The notes under the pieces were generated by a model that worked only from the letters and a program-made list of their open reading frames with translations, had not been told where the DNA came from and ran no database searches. A DNA stretch of 41,543 nt from Pseudomonadota bacterium (GTDB lineage Bacteria > Pseudomonadota > Gammaproteobacteria > Burkholderiales > Gallionellaceae), in contig JAJYYO010000030.1 of assembly GCA_021800795.1 (NCBI GenBank), positions 1-41,543 of the forward strand, written 5' to 3'. The position numbers and the translations under genes were made by a program. This document shows, one piece after another, positions 18,048-28,034 of the stretch (positions are counted from its first letter, which is position 1; each line of letters starts with the position of its first letter).

Positions 18048-21000
18048 ATGGAAGCTCAAGTGAACGTAGCTTTGTCTCCTGCCGCTCAGCGCCGCCAGTT
18101 GCGTCTGAACGCCTTGACCGAAATAGAATTTCCCGCCGATCTGCCCGTAGTGGCAAGGCGGGAGGATCTTGCGCGTGCAATCAGCGAACATCAGGTGGTC
18201 ATCGTGTGCGGCGAGACCGGCTCAGGAAAGACCACGCAACTGCCGAAAATCTGCCTGACGCTGGGGCGCGGCGTGCTGGGTGCGATCGGTCACACCCAGC
18301 CGCGCCGCGTGGCGGCGCGCTCGGTGGCCACGCGCATTGCGACAGAACTTAAAGCCGAACTGGGCGGTCTGGTCGGCTACAAGGTGCGCTTTAACGACAA
18401 GGTTCAGGCGGACACCGTGATCAAGCTGATGACGGACGGCATCCTGCTTGCGGAAATTCACAGCGATCCGCTGCTCAGGCGCTACGACACCCTCATCATC
18501 GACGAGGCGCACGAACGTTCGCTCAACATCGATTTTCTGCTGGGTTACCTGAAACAGCTGTTGCCGCGTCGCCCGGACTTGAAACTGATCATCACCTCCG
18601 CCACCCTGGATGCCGACCGCTTCGCCCGGCATTTCGGCGCGCAGGTAATCGAAGTGTCCGGACGCAGCTATCCGGTCGAGACCCGCTATCGCCCCTTGCA
18701 GATCAGCGATGAGGGAGAAGCAGCGGAAGGGTCGCCGCGTAGCGGCGGGGCACACACCGGCGTACTCCTTGCGGGTGCGCAGGATGTGCCAAAGGCGGTC
18801 AGCGCAGCCCTTGATGAACTTGCCGCTGGCGGCTTGCGCGGCGATGTGCTGGTGTTTTTGCCGGGCGAGCGCGAGATACGCGATACCGCGGAAACCTTGC
18901 GCCGTCATCATCCCAAGGGGATCGAAATACTGCCGCTGTTCTCGCGCCTGTCGGCAACTGAGCAGGACAAGGTGTTCAAAACCGGCAATCAACGGCGCGT
19001 GGTGCTGGCGACCAATGTGGCGGAAACCTCGCTGACCGTGCCCAATATCGGTTATGTGATCGACTGCGGGCAGGCCAGGGTGAACCGTTACAGCATCCGC
19101 CAGAAGGTCGAGCAGCTGCATGTCGAGAAGATTTCCCGCGCCGCAGCGAATCAGCGCGCCGGGCGCTGCGGGCGCGTGATGAGCGGCGTTTGCATACGGC
19201 TGTACGACGAAGCCGACTTTTTGCTGCGCGACGAGTTTACCGACCCTGAAATTTTCCGGGTGTCGCTGGCCACCGTGATCCTGCGCATGAGCGCGCTGGA
19301 GCTGGGCGACATCACCGAATTCCCGTTTATCGAACCGCCCACGCCGCGCATGATCGCGGACGGCTACCAGCTGCTGTCCGAACTGAACGCCATTGATGAA
19401 GAACAGAAGCTCACTCCGCTGGGCCACGAGCTGGCGAAATTGCCGCTCGATCCCAAGATCGCACGGCTGCTTTTGGCCGGTCGCCAGTATCAGTGTCTGA
19501 CGGAAATTCTCATTATCGCCAGCGCCTTGTCGACACAGGACCCGCGCGAGCGTCCGCTGGACCGTCAGGAAGCCGCGGATACGGCCCACAAACGCTTTGC
19601 GGATGAGCGATCGGACTTTCTGGCGTATATCAAGATATGGGCGTGGTTCGAACAGGCGCGGGCGGAAAAGCAATCCAACCGTCTGATGGCGGAAGAGTGC
19701 CGCAAGAATTTCCTCTCTCCGTTGCGTTTGCGCGAGTGGCGCGAGCTGTATCAGCAACTGCATACGCAGGTCGCCGAGATGGGCATGCGCGAAAATCAAC
19801 TGCCGGCCTCCTATGAGCAGATCCACAAGGCCTTGCTGTGCGGTCTCCTGGGCAATATCGGCATGAAGAGCGTGGAAGGCAATGAATATCTGGGTGCGCG
19901 CTCGATTAAATTCTATATCGCGCCCAATTCGATGCTGGCGAAAAAGGGCAGCAAATGGGTGATGGCGGGCGAGCTGATCGAGACGCACCGACTGTATGCA
20001 CGCACCGTGGCCAGAATCGAACCTGAGTGGCTGGAGGAGACCGGCGGTCATCTGATCAAGCGCCATTATTACGATCCGCACTGGGAAAAGAAACCTGCGC
20101 AGGTGGTGGCATTCGAGCGCAGCACGCTGCATGGGCTGCTGCTCAACGCCAAAAAGCGCGTGCATTACGGGCCGATGAATGTGCCGGAATCGCGCGAGGT
20201 GTTCATCCGTCAGGCGCTGGTTGAAGGCGAGTTCGACACGCGTGCGCCGTTCTTCGCGCACAATGTAAAGTTAATAGGAGAAATCGAAGCGCTGGAACAC
20301 AAGGCGCGCCGTCCCGATGTGCTGGTGGATGACGAGCTGATTTATGCATTTTACGACAGCCGTATCGCGCCGCACATACACAACGGCGCGACCTTCGAGG
20401 CGTGGCGCAAAGAGGCTGAACGGGCGGACGCGAAACTGCTGTATTTGAAAAAAGACGATCTGATGCGCCACGAGGCGGCGGGGATCACCACCGATCAATT
20501 TCCGCCGCAACTCAAGATAGACAACGTCAGCTTTGCGCTGAGTTACAACTTTTTGCCGGGCAAGAACGACGACGGCATCACGCTCACGGTGCCACTGGCG
20601 CTGATCAATCAGGTATCCGCCGCGCGTTGCGAATGGCTGATTCCGGGCCTTTTGCCTGAGAAAATTGCGCAACTGGTCAAGACCTTGCCGCAGAGAATCC
20701 GACGCAATCTGGTGCCGGTGCCGGAATTTGCGGCATCTTTTTGTCGTGAGGTGCCGCCAGCCGATATGGCACTGATGCCGGCGCTGGCGCGCTATATCCG
20801 CGAGAAAAAACAGATGGATGTGCCGCTGGACGCGTTTCGTCTGGAGCAACTGCCCGCGCATCTGCTGATGAATTTCCGCGTGCTGGACGAGCATGGCAGA
20901 CAGCTGGGCATGTCGCGCAACTTTGCGCAGTTGCACAGCGAGCTGGCGCCGCGCGCCGCACCTGCCATCGCAGCGGTGACGGTGGATAAGCAGGAAGCGC

Positions 21001-21848
21001 TTGGCGAACAACGCAGCACTTCATGGGATTTTGGCGTGTTCACGGAAACCCGCGAGGTGCAGCGTGCCGGACAGAAAGTCACCCTGTATAACGCGCTGGT
21101 GGATGAGGGGGATGCCGTGGTGCTGCGCGCCTTCGATACCCGTGATGCGGCGTCTGTCGCGCATCGCATCGGTCTGCGCCGTTTGTTCATGCTGGCACTG
21201 AAGGAGCAGGTGAAATATCTGGAAAAGAATCTGCCGGACGCGCAGCGTTTAGGCATGTTGTATATGCCATTCGGCACTCAGCAGGAGTTGCAGCAGCAGA
21301 TTCTGGCGATGACCTTCGATCGTTGTTGCCTGAATGATCCGTTGCCGACTAGCGGGGACGAGTTCAGCAACCGCGCAAAGGAAGCAAAAAATCGTCTGTT
21401 GCTGATTGCACAGGAGCTCGCGCGGCTGGTCGCCCTTGTGCTGAACGAACATCAGGCGGTGCAGAAATCCATGCCGCAGATCAAGGCAAATGTGCAGGCG
21501 AATCAGGATATTCGTGCACAACTGGCATGGCTGCTGAATAAAAACTTTATTGCCGCCACGCCTTATGAGCGCTTGCAGCATGTGCCGCGTTACCTGAAGG
21601 CGGTCAGTCTGCGCATAGAAAAGCTGCGCAGCAATCCGGCGCGCGATGCGCAGTGCATGATGCAACTCCACCCCTTGTTGCAAGCCTTGCAAAAAATTCG
21701 CCAAACCGGGCTGCATGATCCTCGTGTGGAGGAATTCGCCTGGCTGTTGCAGGAACTGCGCGTGTCGCTGTTTGCGCAGGAATTAAAAACGCCGGTGATC
21801 GTTTCGGTGAAACGGCTGGAGAAGATGCTCGCGGCACTCAGAACTTGA
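18048..21848 (+). CDS. hrpA: ATP-dependent RNA helicase HrpA
   Basis: DEAH-box helicase of about 1266 aa, close to E. coli HrpA (about 1300, known), a cytosolic RNA helicase linked to mRNA processing and rescue of stalled ribosomes. Motifs in order: Q-like region, Walker A GETGSGKTT (about 54-62), DEAH in IIDEAHERSLNIDF (D at about 152), SAT in ITSATLDADR, and motif VI QRAGRCGRV. Then come the HA2/OB-fold region and the long C-terminal HrpA-specific domain with basic segments. The start is uncertain: the frame is open from TTG 17958 and ATG 17967, ATG 18048 gives MEAQVNVAL, and GTG 18060 has the best spaced GGAAG. It is apparently monocistronic. Confidence 0.95.
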   Translation: MEAQVNVALSPAAQRRQLRLNALTEIEFPADLPVVARREDLARAISEHQVVIVCGETGSGKTTQLPKICLTLGRGVLGAIGHTQPRRVAARSVATRIATELKAELGGLVGYKVRFNDKVQADTVIKLMTDGILLAEIHSDPLLRRYDTLIIDEAHERSLNIDFLLGYLKQLLPRRPDLKLIITSATLDADRFARHFGAQVIEVSGRSYPVETRYRPLQISDEGEAAEGSPRSGGAHTGVLLAGAQDVPKAVSAALDELAAGGLRGDVLVFLPGEREIRDTAETLRRHHPKGIEILPLFSRLSATEQDKVFKTGNQRRVVLATNVAETSLTVPNIGYVIDCGQARVNRYSIRQKVEQLHVEKISRAAANQRAGRCGRVMSGVCIRLYDEADFLLRDEFTDPEIFRVSLATVILRMSALELGDITEFPFIEPPTPRMIADGYQLLSELNAIDEEQKLTPLGHELAKLPLDPKIARLLLAGRQYQCLTEILIIASALSTQDPRERPLDRQEAADTAHKRFADERSDFLAYIKIWAWFEQARAEKQSNRLMAEECRKNFLSPLRLREWRELYQQLHTQVAEMGMRENQLPASYEQIHKALLCGLLGNIGMKSVEGNEYLGARSIKFYIAPNSMLAKKGSKWVMAGELIETHRLYARTVARIEPEWLEETGGHLIKRHYYDPHWEKKPAQVVAFERSTLHGLLLNAKKRVHYGPMNVPESREVFIRQALVEGEFDTRAPFFAHNVKLIGEIEALEHKARRPDVLVDDELIYAFYDSRIAPHIHNGATFEAWRKEAERADAKLLYLKKDDLMRHEAAGITTDQFPPQLKIDNVSFALSYNFLPGKNDDGITLTVPLALINQVSAARCEWLIPGLLPEKIAQLVKTLPQRIRRNLVPVPEFAASFCREVPPADMALMPALARYIREKKQMDVPLDAFRLEQLPAHLLMNFRVLDEHGRQLGMSRNFAQLHSELAPRAAPAIAAVTVDKQEALGEQRSTSWDFGVFTETREVQRAGQKVTLYNALVDEGDAVVLRAFDTRDAASVAHRIGLRRLFMLALKEQVKYLEKNLPDAQRLGMLYMPFGTQQELQQQILAMTFDRCCLNDPLPTSGDEFSNRAKEAKNRLLLIAQELARLVALVLNEHQAVQKSMPQIKANVQANQDIRAQLAWLLNKNFIAATPYERLQHVPRYLKAVSLRIEKLRSNPARDAQCMMQLHPLLQALQKIRQTGLHDPRVEEFAWLLQELRVSLFAQELKTPVIVSVKRLEKMLAALRT

Positions 21849-21913
21849 TTGCATCAGAACCACATACTGCCGGGGCGCTATAATCGCCGGGAAAATTGAC
21901 ATGCGAGGGAATC

Positions 21914-24184
21914 ATGGATAAGCAATTGCGCGAGGCCGCGCTGCAATATCACCGTCAGTCGCCCGCCGGCAAAATATCCGTCAATGCAACCAAGCCGATG
22001 ATTACCCAACGCGATCTCGCGCTGGCTTATTCGCCCGGCGTGGCGGCGGCCTGCGAGCTGATCGTGGAAAATCCGCTGGAAGTGCGCAACATGACGGCGC
22101 GCGGCAATCTGGTGGCGGTGATCACCAACGGTACGGCGGTGCTGGGTCTGGGCGCGATAGGGCCCTTGGCCGCCAAGCCGGTGATGGAAGGCAAGGGCGT
22201 GCTGTTCAAGAAATTTGCCGGCATCGATGTATTCGATCTGGAAATCGACGAACGCGACCCGGACAAACTGGTGGACATCATCGCCGCGCTGGAACCTACT
22301 TTCGGCGGCATCAATCTGGAAGACATCAAGGCGCCGGAGTGTTTTTACATCGAGCGCAAATTGCGCGAGCGGATGAAAATACCGGTATTTCACGACGATC
22401 AGCACGGCACTTCGATCATCGTCGGGGCGGCCTTGTTGAACGGCCTGAAGGTGGTGGGCAAGGACATCGCTAAAATCCGTCTGGTCGTGTCCGGCGCGGG
22501 TGCGGCTGCCCTGGCGTGTCTGGATATGCTGGTAAGCCTGGGCGTGCGCATGGAGAACATCGTCGTCACCGACATCGCGGGCGTGGTCTATCAAGGCCGG
22601 CGCGAGGAAATGGATGACAGCAAGGCGCGTTACGCGATAAAGACGGCCGCGCGCACGCTGAATGAGGTGATCGCGGGCGCGGATGTGTTTCTCGGTTTGT
22701 CGGCGGGCGGCGTTCTGACGCAGGAAATGGTTGAAAAAATGGCGGACAGGCCGTTGATTTTTGCGCTGGCCAATCCCACACCCGAAATACTTCCCGAACT
22801 GGCGCTCGCCGCGCGTCCAGATGCGATACTGGCGACCGGGCGTTCCGATTATCCGAATCAGGTGAATAACGCGCTTTGCTTTCCATACATTTTCCGCGGC
22901 GCGCTGGATGTAGGCGCCTCCGCTATCAATGAAGCGATGAAGCATGCGGCGGTGCATGCCATTGCAGAGCTGGCCGAAGCCGAACAATCCGACGAAGCGG
23001 CCAGCGCATACGGCGATGAGGGATTATCTTTCGGCGCTGATTATCTGATTCCCAGACCGTTCGATCCGCGCCTGATCACGCGTATCGCACCGGCGGTGGC
23101 GCAGGCGGCGATGGATACCGGGGTGGCTGCTCGGCCGATCGTCGATATGGCTGCCTATCGCGAACAACTGGCCGGTTTTCTGTATCACTCCAACATGCTG
23201 ATGAAGCCGGTATTCGAAGCGGCTCGCCGTGCACCCAAACGCCTGGTGTATGCGGAAGGCGAAGATCAGCGCGTGCTGCATGCGGTGCAGACCGTGGTGG
23301 ATGAGGGGCTGGCGCAGCCTATCCTGGTGGGGCGGCCGCAGGTCATCGAACAGCGCATCGCCCGTCTGGGTTTGCGCATTAAGGCGGGCGTGGACTTCGA
23401 GCTGGTGAATACCGAGGATGACCCTCGTTTCCGTGAGTTTTACAGTGAATATCACCGGCTGATGCAACGCCGTGGCGTGACGCTTGAGTCAGCCAAGCGG
23501 GAAATGCGTCGCAGCAATACGCTGATCGCGGCGATGCTGGTGCGCATGAATTCGGCGGACGCGATGCTGTGCGGCACGATTTCACAACCTCTGCATCATT
23601 TGCCATATATCGATCAGGTGATCGGGCATGCGCCGGGCGTCACGGTCTACGCGGCGATGAATATTCTGATGCTGCCAAAACACACGCTGTTCATCTGCGA
23701 TACGCATGTCAATCTGGAGCCTGACGCCGAACAGATCGCCGAGATGACGCTGCTGGCGGCTGAAGAAGTGCGCCGCTTCGGTCTGGTGCCGAAAGTTGCG
23801 CTGTTGTCGCATTCGAGTTTCGGCAGCCATGACAATCCTTCCGCGCGCAAGATGAGCCGGGCGCGTGAACTGCTGGAGCAACGATCGCCGGAACTGGAAG
23901 TGGAAGGCGAAATCCACGGAGATGCTGCGCTCTCGGAAGAGATGCGCACGAGCCTGTTTTCCGCTTCCCGCCTGAAAGGATGCGCGAACCTGCTCATCAT
24001 GCCGAATCTGGATGCCGCCAATATCGCCTATAATCTGCTCAAGATGACCGGAGGCGATGGCGTGACCATCGGTTCGATATTGCTGGGCGCAAACAAATCG
24101 GCGCATATATTAACCTCGACCGCGACGCCGCGGCGCATTGTCAACATGAGTGCACTGGCGGTCGCGGCTGTCAAAACACATTAG
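21914..24184 (+). CDS. maeB: NADP-dependent malic enzyme with phosphotransacetylase-like tail (MaeB)
   Basis: Decarboxylates malate to pyruvate while reducing NADP, linking the TCA cycle to NADPH supply. The 756-aa chain has an N-terminal malic enzyme half (about 1-430), with [11 protein letters not shown], the metal/substrate motif [10 protein letters not shown], and the NADP-binding [18 protein letters not shown]-terminal phosphotransacetylase-like half (about 430-756) includes [13 protein letters not shown] and GPAD-type segments such as [14 protein letters not shown]. In known MaeB enzymes the tail is regulatory, sensing acetyl-CoA. ATG 21914 is chosen because GAGGGA precedes it at the right distance; an upstream TTG at 21896 is less likely. 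TATAAT at 21879-21884 could be a -10 box, although no good -35 is seen. Confidence 0.95.
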   Translation: MDKQLREAALQYHRQSPAGKISVNATKPMITQRDLALAYSPGVAAACELIVENPLEVRNMTARGNLVAVITNGTAVLGLGAIGPLAAKPVMEGKGVLFKKFAGIDVFDLEIDERDPDKLVDIIAALEPTFGGINLEDIKAPECFYIERKLRERMKIPVFHDDQHGTSIIVGAALLNGLKVVGKDIAKIRLVVSGAGAAALACLDMLVSLGVRMENIVVTDIAGVVYQGRREEMDDSKARYAIKTAARTLNEVIAGADVFLGLSAGGVLTQEMVEKMADRPLIFALANPTPEILPELALAARPDAILATGRSDYPNQVNNALCFPYIFRGALDVGASAINEAMKHAAVHAIAELAEAEQSDEAASAYGDEGLSFGADYLIPRPFDPRLITRIAPAVAQAAMDTGVAARPIVDMAAYREQLAGFLYHSNMLMKPVFEAARRAPKRLVYAEGEDQRVLHAVQTVVDEGLAQPILVGRPQVIEQRIARLGLRIKAGVDFELVNTEDDPRFREFYSEYHRLMQRRGVTLESAKREMRRSNTLIAAMLVRMNSADAMLCGTISQPLHHLPYIDQVIGHAPGVTVYAAMNILMLPKHTLFICDTHVNLEPDAEQIAEMTLLAAEEVRRFGLVPKVALLSHSSFGSHDNPSARKMSRARELLEQRSPELEVEGEIHGDAALSEEMRTSLFSASRLKGCANLLIMPNLDAANIAYNLLKMTGGDGVTIGSILLGANKSAHILTSTATPRRIVNMSALAVAAVKTH

Positions 24185-24229
24185 CAGGACTAACAGGCAG
24201 TGTGAATTTTATATTTAAGGAAAATTAAG

Positions 24230-24502
24230 ATGAATAAGCAGGAAGTGGAATTGTTGAGCGAAGAAGTCGAAATGCTGATGCAGGAGCGCGCGATGTTGCT
24301 CGAAGTGGTGGGTGCGGCGGCGATGCTGATTTCGCATGCAACGGCGCAGAATCTGCCCGGGGAGGTGGTCGATTCCGCTGAGAAATTATCCTGTGCACTC
24401 AATGCATTGCGTGAAGATACGTTGAAAGACGCGCTCGATGCGGTGCAGGAGCAGGGGGCAATAACAGGACGGGCTGCGCCCACCCTGCAAATTACTTATT
24501 GA
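24230..24502 (+). CDS. Small coiled-coil protein of unknown function (90 aa)
   Basis: Short acidic protein starting MNKQEVELLSEEVEMLMQER, a strongly heptad-patterned helix. An alanine-rich hydrophobic helix follows (VVGAAAMLISHATAQ), then a second amphipathic helix. No family is recognised. A good ribosome site (AAGGAAAATTAAG) precedes ATG, and the gene begins 45 nt after maeB on the same strand, so it may be cotranscribed. Its stop lies 4 nt from the end of the convergent ParA-type gene. It could be a small oligomeric scaffold or adaptor, but nothing in the sequence fixes its role. Confidence 0.7.
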   Translation: MNKQEVELLSEEVEMLMQERAMLLEVVGAAAMLISHATAQNLPGEVVDSAEKLSCALNALREDTLKDALDAVQEQGAITGRAAPTLQITY

Positions 24503-24506
24503 TTTA

Positions 24507-25121
24507 TCAGTCTTTTTCCAGCCAGTTTAGCAGAAAGTCCCATTGTTCGAGCTCGCGGATGGCAAGGTAGGAAGGCAGGTCGAACAACGATTTACCCTCG
24601 AAGGCGGCGTTCACATAGACCTGGGTTTCGCGCAGATAAGCCAGTATCGGCAGCTTCGAGTCGGCCAGAAAATTTTCCAGCGCCAGGGCTGCGCGAGTGC
24701 GGGCATTCATGCGCATGCCGACCACGCCGATCTGGCAACGACCGTTGCGAACCTCCTTTTCTTCGGACAGTGTTTGCAGAAAATCGCGGCTGGCAGAGAG
24801 GTCGAACAGGGAAGGGGAAATGGGCACGACGATTTTTTCTGCCAGTTTGAGGGCATAGACAAGGTTCTTGCCATGCAGGCCGGCGGGTGAGTCTATCACC
24901 AGGCTGTCGAGCAGGCAGTCCTCACCCTTGACTGATTCCAGCGTGGTGATCTCCGGCAAATCGGCGGGGCGCGAGGAAGCCCAGAGGGTGGCGGATTTCT
25001 GCCTGTCCAGATCGAGCATCGCGACGCGTTGGCCCTGATTTGCCAGATAACCTGCGATATTCACCGACAGTGTCGTCTTGCCGCTGCCGCCCTTCGGATT
25101 TGCAATCAATATGGTTTTCAT
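24507..25121 (-). CDS. Orphan ParA/MinD-family ATPase
   Basis: 204-aa P-loop ATPase with the deviant Walker A KGGSGKTT at residues 10-17, including the signature lysine K10 and K15. Walker A' follows in [15 protein letters not shown], and Walker B in LVIDSPAG. ParA ATPases form ATP-dependent dimers on nucleoid DNA and position plasmids, chromosomes or protein complexes. It is short for the family, with no N-terminal HTH, and no parB or parS-like gene is adjacent, so it is a solitary member that may position another cargo. It is convergent with the small coiled-coil gene. Similar short ParA-type proteins (such as McdA) position protein assemblies, which makes a non-chromosomal cargo possible. 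Confidence 0.88.
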   Translation of the reverse strand: MKTILIANPKGGSGKTTLSVNIAGYLANQGQRVAMLDLDRQKSATLWASSRPADLPEITTLESVKGEDCLLDSLVIDSPAGLHGKNLVYALKLAEKIVVPISPSLFDLSASRDFLQTLSEEKEVRNGRCQIGVVGMRMNARTRAALALENFLADSKLPILAYLRETQVYVNAAFEGKSLFDLPSYLAIRELEQWDFLLNWLEKD

Positions 25122-25255
25122 TTGGCTCGCATCTGGGTTTTAGACTTTCCCGCTGGTATCTTTCACTTGTCTCGGGTGAATTGCAGCGGATCGTATTGGG
25201 TTAAGCTGACGGAGATGATAACATTCCTTGATGAATGTTTTTTTAAGGATCAATC

Positions 25256-25981
25256 ATGGCCGGACACAGTAAGTGGGCAAATATCCAGCACCGCAAGGGC
25301 AAACAGGATGCCAAACGCGGCAAAACCTTCACTCGTCTGATCAAGGAAATTACCGTTGCGGCGCGCATGGGGGGCAGCGACCCCGCCGGCAATCCGCGCC
25401 TGCGTCTGGCGATGGACAAGGCGTATGCCAACAACATGCCCAAGGATAACGTCGAGCGCGCCATCAAGCGCGGCAGCGGTGAGCTCGAAGGGGTGCAGTA
25501 TCTGGAGATACGCTACGAAGGCTACGGCATCAACGGTGCGGCGGTGATGGTGGATTGCATGACCGACAACAAGACGCGCACCGTGGCGGATGTGCGCCAT
25601 GCGTTTACCAAGTACGGCGGCAACCTCGGTACCGACGGATCGGTGGCGTTCATGTTCAACCATTGCGGACAGATGATTTTCGCGCCTGGCACGGATGAAA
25701 ACGGTCTGATGGAAGTCGCACTCGATGCGGGTGCGGAAGATATCAGCACCAATGATGACGGCAGCATCGAGGTCATCACTGCGCCGAACGATTTTATCAA
25801 TGTAAAGCAGGCGCTGGAGGCGGCGGGTTACCAGCCTGAGTTCGGCGAGGTCATCATGAAACCGGCCAGTGAGGTGATTTTTACCGGTGAAGATGGCGCG
25901 CGCATGCAGAAACTGCTCGACGCGCTGGAAGATCTGGATGACGTGCAGGAAGTGTATACCACGGCAGTGATCGAGGAATGA
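25256..25981 (+). CDS. yebC: YebC/PmpR-family protein
   Basis: 241-aa cytosolic protein of the YebC/TACO1 family, members of which were described as transcription regulators and more recently as translation factors for difficult peptide stretches. The N-terminus [20 protein letters not shown] is the family signature. The middle has [15 protein letters not shown], and the C-terminal domains end in [15 protein letters not shown]. Length is typical. A strong AAGGA site lies 7 nt before the ATG. It precedes ruvC, as in many proteobacteria, but a 129-bp stem-forming repeat separates the two genes here. Confidence 0.96.
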   Translation: MAGHSKWANIQHRKGKQDAKRGKTFTRLIKEITVAARMGGSDPAGNPRLRLAMDKAYANNMPKDNVERAIKRGSGELEGVQYLEIRYEGYGINGAAVMVDCMTDNKTRTVADVRHAFTKYGGNLGTDGSVAFMFNHCGQMIFAPGTDENGLMEVALDAGAEDISTNDDGSIEVITAPNDFINVKQALEAAGYQPEFGEVIMKPASEVIFTGEDGARMQKLLDALEDLDDVQEVYTTAVIEE

Positions 25982-26105
25982 TTCCGCTTCGTCTGCTTCA
26001 CGATAACTGTGTTGGCTGCGTTGCGCAACTCCTCGCCGTACTATTCGTACTGTCTCGTCGTTGCTCACTTGCCGCCTTGTTCTCGTTTCGCAGGCAAACC
26101 GGAAT
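25981..26105. repeat. Intergenic stem-forming repeat, copy A (yebC-ruvC)
   Basis: The whole gap is occupied by a roughly 125-bp sequence with outer complementary ends (ATTCCG at 25981-25986, CGGAAT at 26100-26105) and further imperfect pairing inside. The core contains GGCTGCGTTGC, a palindromic CGTACTATTCGTAC loop, and TGTCTCGTCGTTGC then GCCTTG. It starts on the last base of the yebC stop codon and ends 5 bp from the ruvC start. A related copy lies between tolQ and tolR. It probably forms a long hairpin in the transcript. Confidence 0.6.
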
Positions 26106-26110
26106 AGCTT

Positions 26111-26632
26111 ATGCGAATATTAGGCATTGATCCGGGATTACGGGTGACAGGGTTCGGTATCCTGGACAAGGAAGGGCAGCAGCTGCACTACGTTGCCAGC
26201 GGCTGCATCAAGACGCTGGCCGATGAGTCGCTGCCCGAGCGGTTGAAGGTCATCCTCAACTCGCTGGACATGGTGATCGTGCAGCATAAACCCGATCAGG
26301 TCGCGATAGAAAAAGTGTTCGTCAACGTCAATCCTCAGTCCACGCTTCTGCTGGGACAGGCGCGCGGAGCGGCGATCTGCGCGGCGGTGCTGGCTGATCT
26401 GCCGGTGGGAGAATATACCGCGTTGCAGGTCAAGCAGGCGGTGGTCGGCAACGGCCATGCCGGGAAAGAACAGGTGCAGCTGATGGTGCAACGTTTGCTG
26501 AAATTGTCCGCTACCCCCAGCCCCGATGCCGCGGATGCCCTGGCCTGCGCGATCTGCCATGCGCACGGCGGGCAGGGTCTGGGACTGCTTTCAACCAGAG
26601 GATTTCGAGTCAAGCACGGGAGATTGATTTAA
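26111..26632 (+). CDS. ruvC: Holliday junction resolvase RuvC
   Basis: Dimeric endonuclease, 173 aa, that cleaves four-way DNA junctions in recombination repair. The acidic catalytic residues are visible: D7 in [13 protein letters not shown]67 in AIEKVFVN, and the C-terminal pair in [12 protein letters not shown]. The length matches E. coli RuvC (173 aa, known). Its stop codon overlaps the ruvA start by one base (TAATGA), so the two are translationally coupled. No ribosome site stronger than a weak purine run is seen before the ATG, which lies just beyond the repeat. Confidence 0.97.
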   Translation: MRILGIDPGLRVTGFGILDKEGQQLHYVASGCIKTLADESLPERLKVILNSLDMVIVQHKPDQVAIEKVFVNVNPQSTLLLGQARGAAICAAVLADLPVGEYTALQVKQAVVGNGHAGKEQVQLMVQRLLKLSATPSPDAADALACAICHAHGGQGLGLLSTRGFRVKHGRLI

Positions 26633-27219
26633 TGATAGGTCGTTTAACCGGAATTTTGCTGGAAAAAAATCCGCCGCAGATTTTGCTGGATGTACAGGGC
26701 GTAGCGTATGAACTCGACGTGCCGATGAGCACGTTCTACAACCTGCCCGCGTTGTTTGATAAAGTCGTGCTGCATACGCAACTGATCGTGCGGGAAGATG
26801 CGCATCTGTTGTACGGTTTTGGTACGAACGATGAGCGGCTCGCCTTCCGTCTGTTGCTCAAGATCAGCGGTGTCGGCCCGAAGCTGGCGCTGTCGGTGCT
26901 GTCTGGTTTGAGTCTGAACGATCTGGCCGATGCGGTGGCCAACAAGGAAGCTGGTCGCCTGATTAAAATTCCCGGGGTGGGCAAGAAGACCGCAGAGCGT
27001 TTGCTGCTGGAACTGGAGGGTAAGTTTGCCGCAATGGGCGCAGTTTCCGTATCGTCAGGTGGTGTTGCACGCTCATCTGCCGGCAGCGACATCATCAACG
27101 CGTTGCAGGCGCTGGGTTATAACGACAAGGAAGCCGACTGGGCGGCGAAGCAGTTGCCTGCTGAAATCGGTGTCTCGGACGGCATAAGACAGGCGCTTAA
27201 ACTGCTGTCCAAAGCCTGA
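26632..27219 (+). CDS. ruvA: Holliday junction branch-migration protein RuvA
   Basis: 195-aa tetrameric DNA-junction binding subunit that loads the RuvB motor. It begins [20 protein letters not shown] (OB-fold domain I). The tandem helix-hairpin-helix domain II has [18 protein letters not shown] and [17 protein letters not shown]. Domain III at the C-terminus ([19 protein letters not shown]) contacts RuvB. The order ruvC-ruvA is normal, but ruvB is displaced by about 1.3 kb because a toxin-antitoxin pair sits between. Confidence 0.97.
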   Translation: MIGRLTGILLEKNPPQILLDVQGVAYELDVPMSTFYNLPALFDKVVLHTQLIVREDAHLLYGFGTNDERLAFRLLLKISGVGPKLALSVLSGLSLNDLADAVANKEAGRLIKIPGVGKKTAERLLLELEGKFAAMGAVSVSSGGVARSSAGSDIINALQALGYNDKEADWAAKQLPAEIGVSDGIRQALKLLSKA

Positions 27220-27261
27220 GTTGCCGCCGCATTGATGGATATTTCAAACCGGATGGTTGAG

Positions 27262-27304
27262 TTTTTGGCAATTTGCCTGTAGTGTGGCGGCATATTGCCA
27301 AAAA
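27262..27304 (+). promoter_or_regulatory. 11-bp perfect inverted repeat, candidate autoregulatory operator
   Basis: TTTTTGGCAAT (27262-27272) and its exact complement ATTGCCAAAAA (27294-27304) are separated by 21 bp, placing the two centres about three helical turns apart. The right arm ends 10 bp before the antitoxin start codon. The position suggests binding by the Xre-type antitoxin or its complex, although it could also form an mRNA hairpin over the leader. Confidence 0.5.
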
Positions 27305-27314
27305 TGAGGTGGCT

Positions 27315-28034
27315 ATGTTAACTGAAAAACAGGAATGTCTAATTAAATCAAAGAAAAAGTCTGTATCTAAAACACCGCTTAGAGCAGCTGCGGGTAAGTA
27401 TGGCATCAAACATCGAAAAATCAGAGGAGTTTCTCTCAGATCAGGAAACAAGACCGCATTAGAAAACTCAATCAGAAAGGTTACGTCTCGGGTTGGCTCA
27501 TCAAATGCCGTGGCGCATTATGAAAAAGGGTTTTTAAGTGTAGTTGTGCGGGGGCGGGGCAGAGAGGAGCCAATCAAGAGTCGAATAAAGGGGCTCGGGA
27601 ATGACCGTACGGCATGGCTCAGTCGTGAGCGCACCACGTTTTCTCATCTGATTGACTATAGCGGGCTACCCACAGATATGGAGCTGGTTAAACTGGTTCA
27701 CAATCGGCTTCAGGTTACGGTGATCGATCGCTTGCTTGCCGCAGGTGTTACGAAGCAAGAAGTGAGTTTGATTGCGCCGCCCAGAACATTGGCTCATCGC
27801 CGTGCAAACGATGAAAGACTGACTGTCGAAGAGTCTGATCGTGCGGTGCGTATGGCGCGTGTTGTTGCGCAAACAGATTCGGTGTTTGGCAATCAGGAAA
27901 AAGCAATGAGTTGGTTGCGCCGTTCGCTTAAGCGTTTCGAGGGCAGAACGCCTATCGAAATGCTCGCTACGGATGTGGGCAGTCGTTTGGTCGAAGAAGC
28001 ACTGGTGCAGATAGATGAAGGTTTTTTTGCGTGA
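27315..28034 (+). CDS. Xre/MbcA/ParS-type antitoxin of an RES module
   Basis: 239-aa antitoxin, longer than most members because of a basic N-terminal extension (LIKSKKKSVSKTPLRAAAGK). The C-terminal part carries the toxin-binding domain: RMARVVAQTDSVFGNQEKAM then WLRRSLKRFEGRTPIEMLAT and GSRLVEEALVQIDEGFFA, typical of the DUF2384 class paired with RES toxins. The middle region (about 115-165) includes the Xre-like helical part (VTKQEVSLIAPPRTLAHRRA). ATG 27315 is chosen because GAGGT precedes it; a further upstream GTG at 27273 would read through the inverted repeat. The gene overlaps the toxin start (GTGA). Base composition is clearly richer in A+T than the flanking ruv genes, a sign of acquisition. 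Confidence 0.9.
   Translation: MLTEKQECLIKSKKKSVSKTPLRAAAGKYGIKHRKIRGVSLRSGNKTALENSIRKVTSRVGSSNAVAHYEKGFLSVVVRGRGREEPIKSRIKGLGNDRTAWLSRERTTFSHLIDYSGLPTDMELVKLVHNRLQVTVIDRLLAAGVTKQEVSLIAPPRTLAHRRANDERLTVEESDRAVRMARVVAQTDSVFGNQEKAMSWLRRSLKRFEGRTPIEMLATDVGSRLVEEALVQIDEGFFA

Noticed and set aside
18222..20261. Minus-strand open frame of 679 aa inside hrpA
   Set aside because: It is antisense to conserved helicase motifs and is a shadow produced by GC-rich codon usage.
21878..22987. Minus-strand open frame of 369 aa opposite maeB
   Set aside because: It is antisense to the malic enzyme domain, with biased His/Arg composition and no ribosome site.
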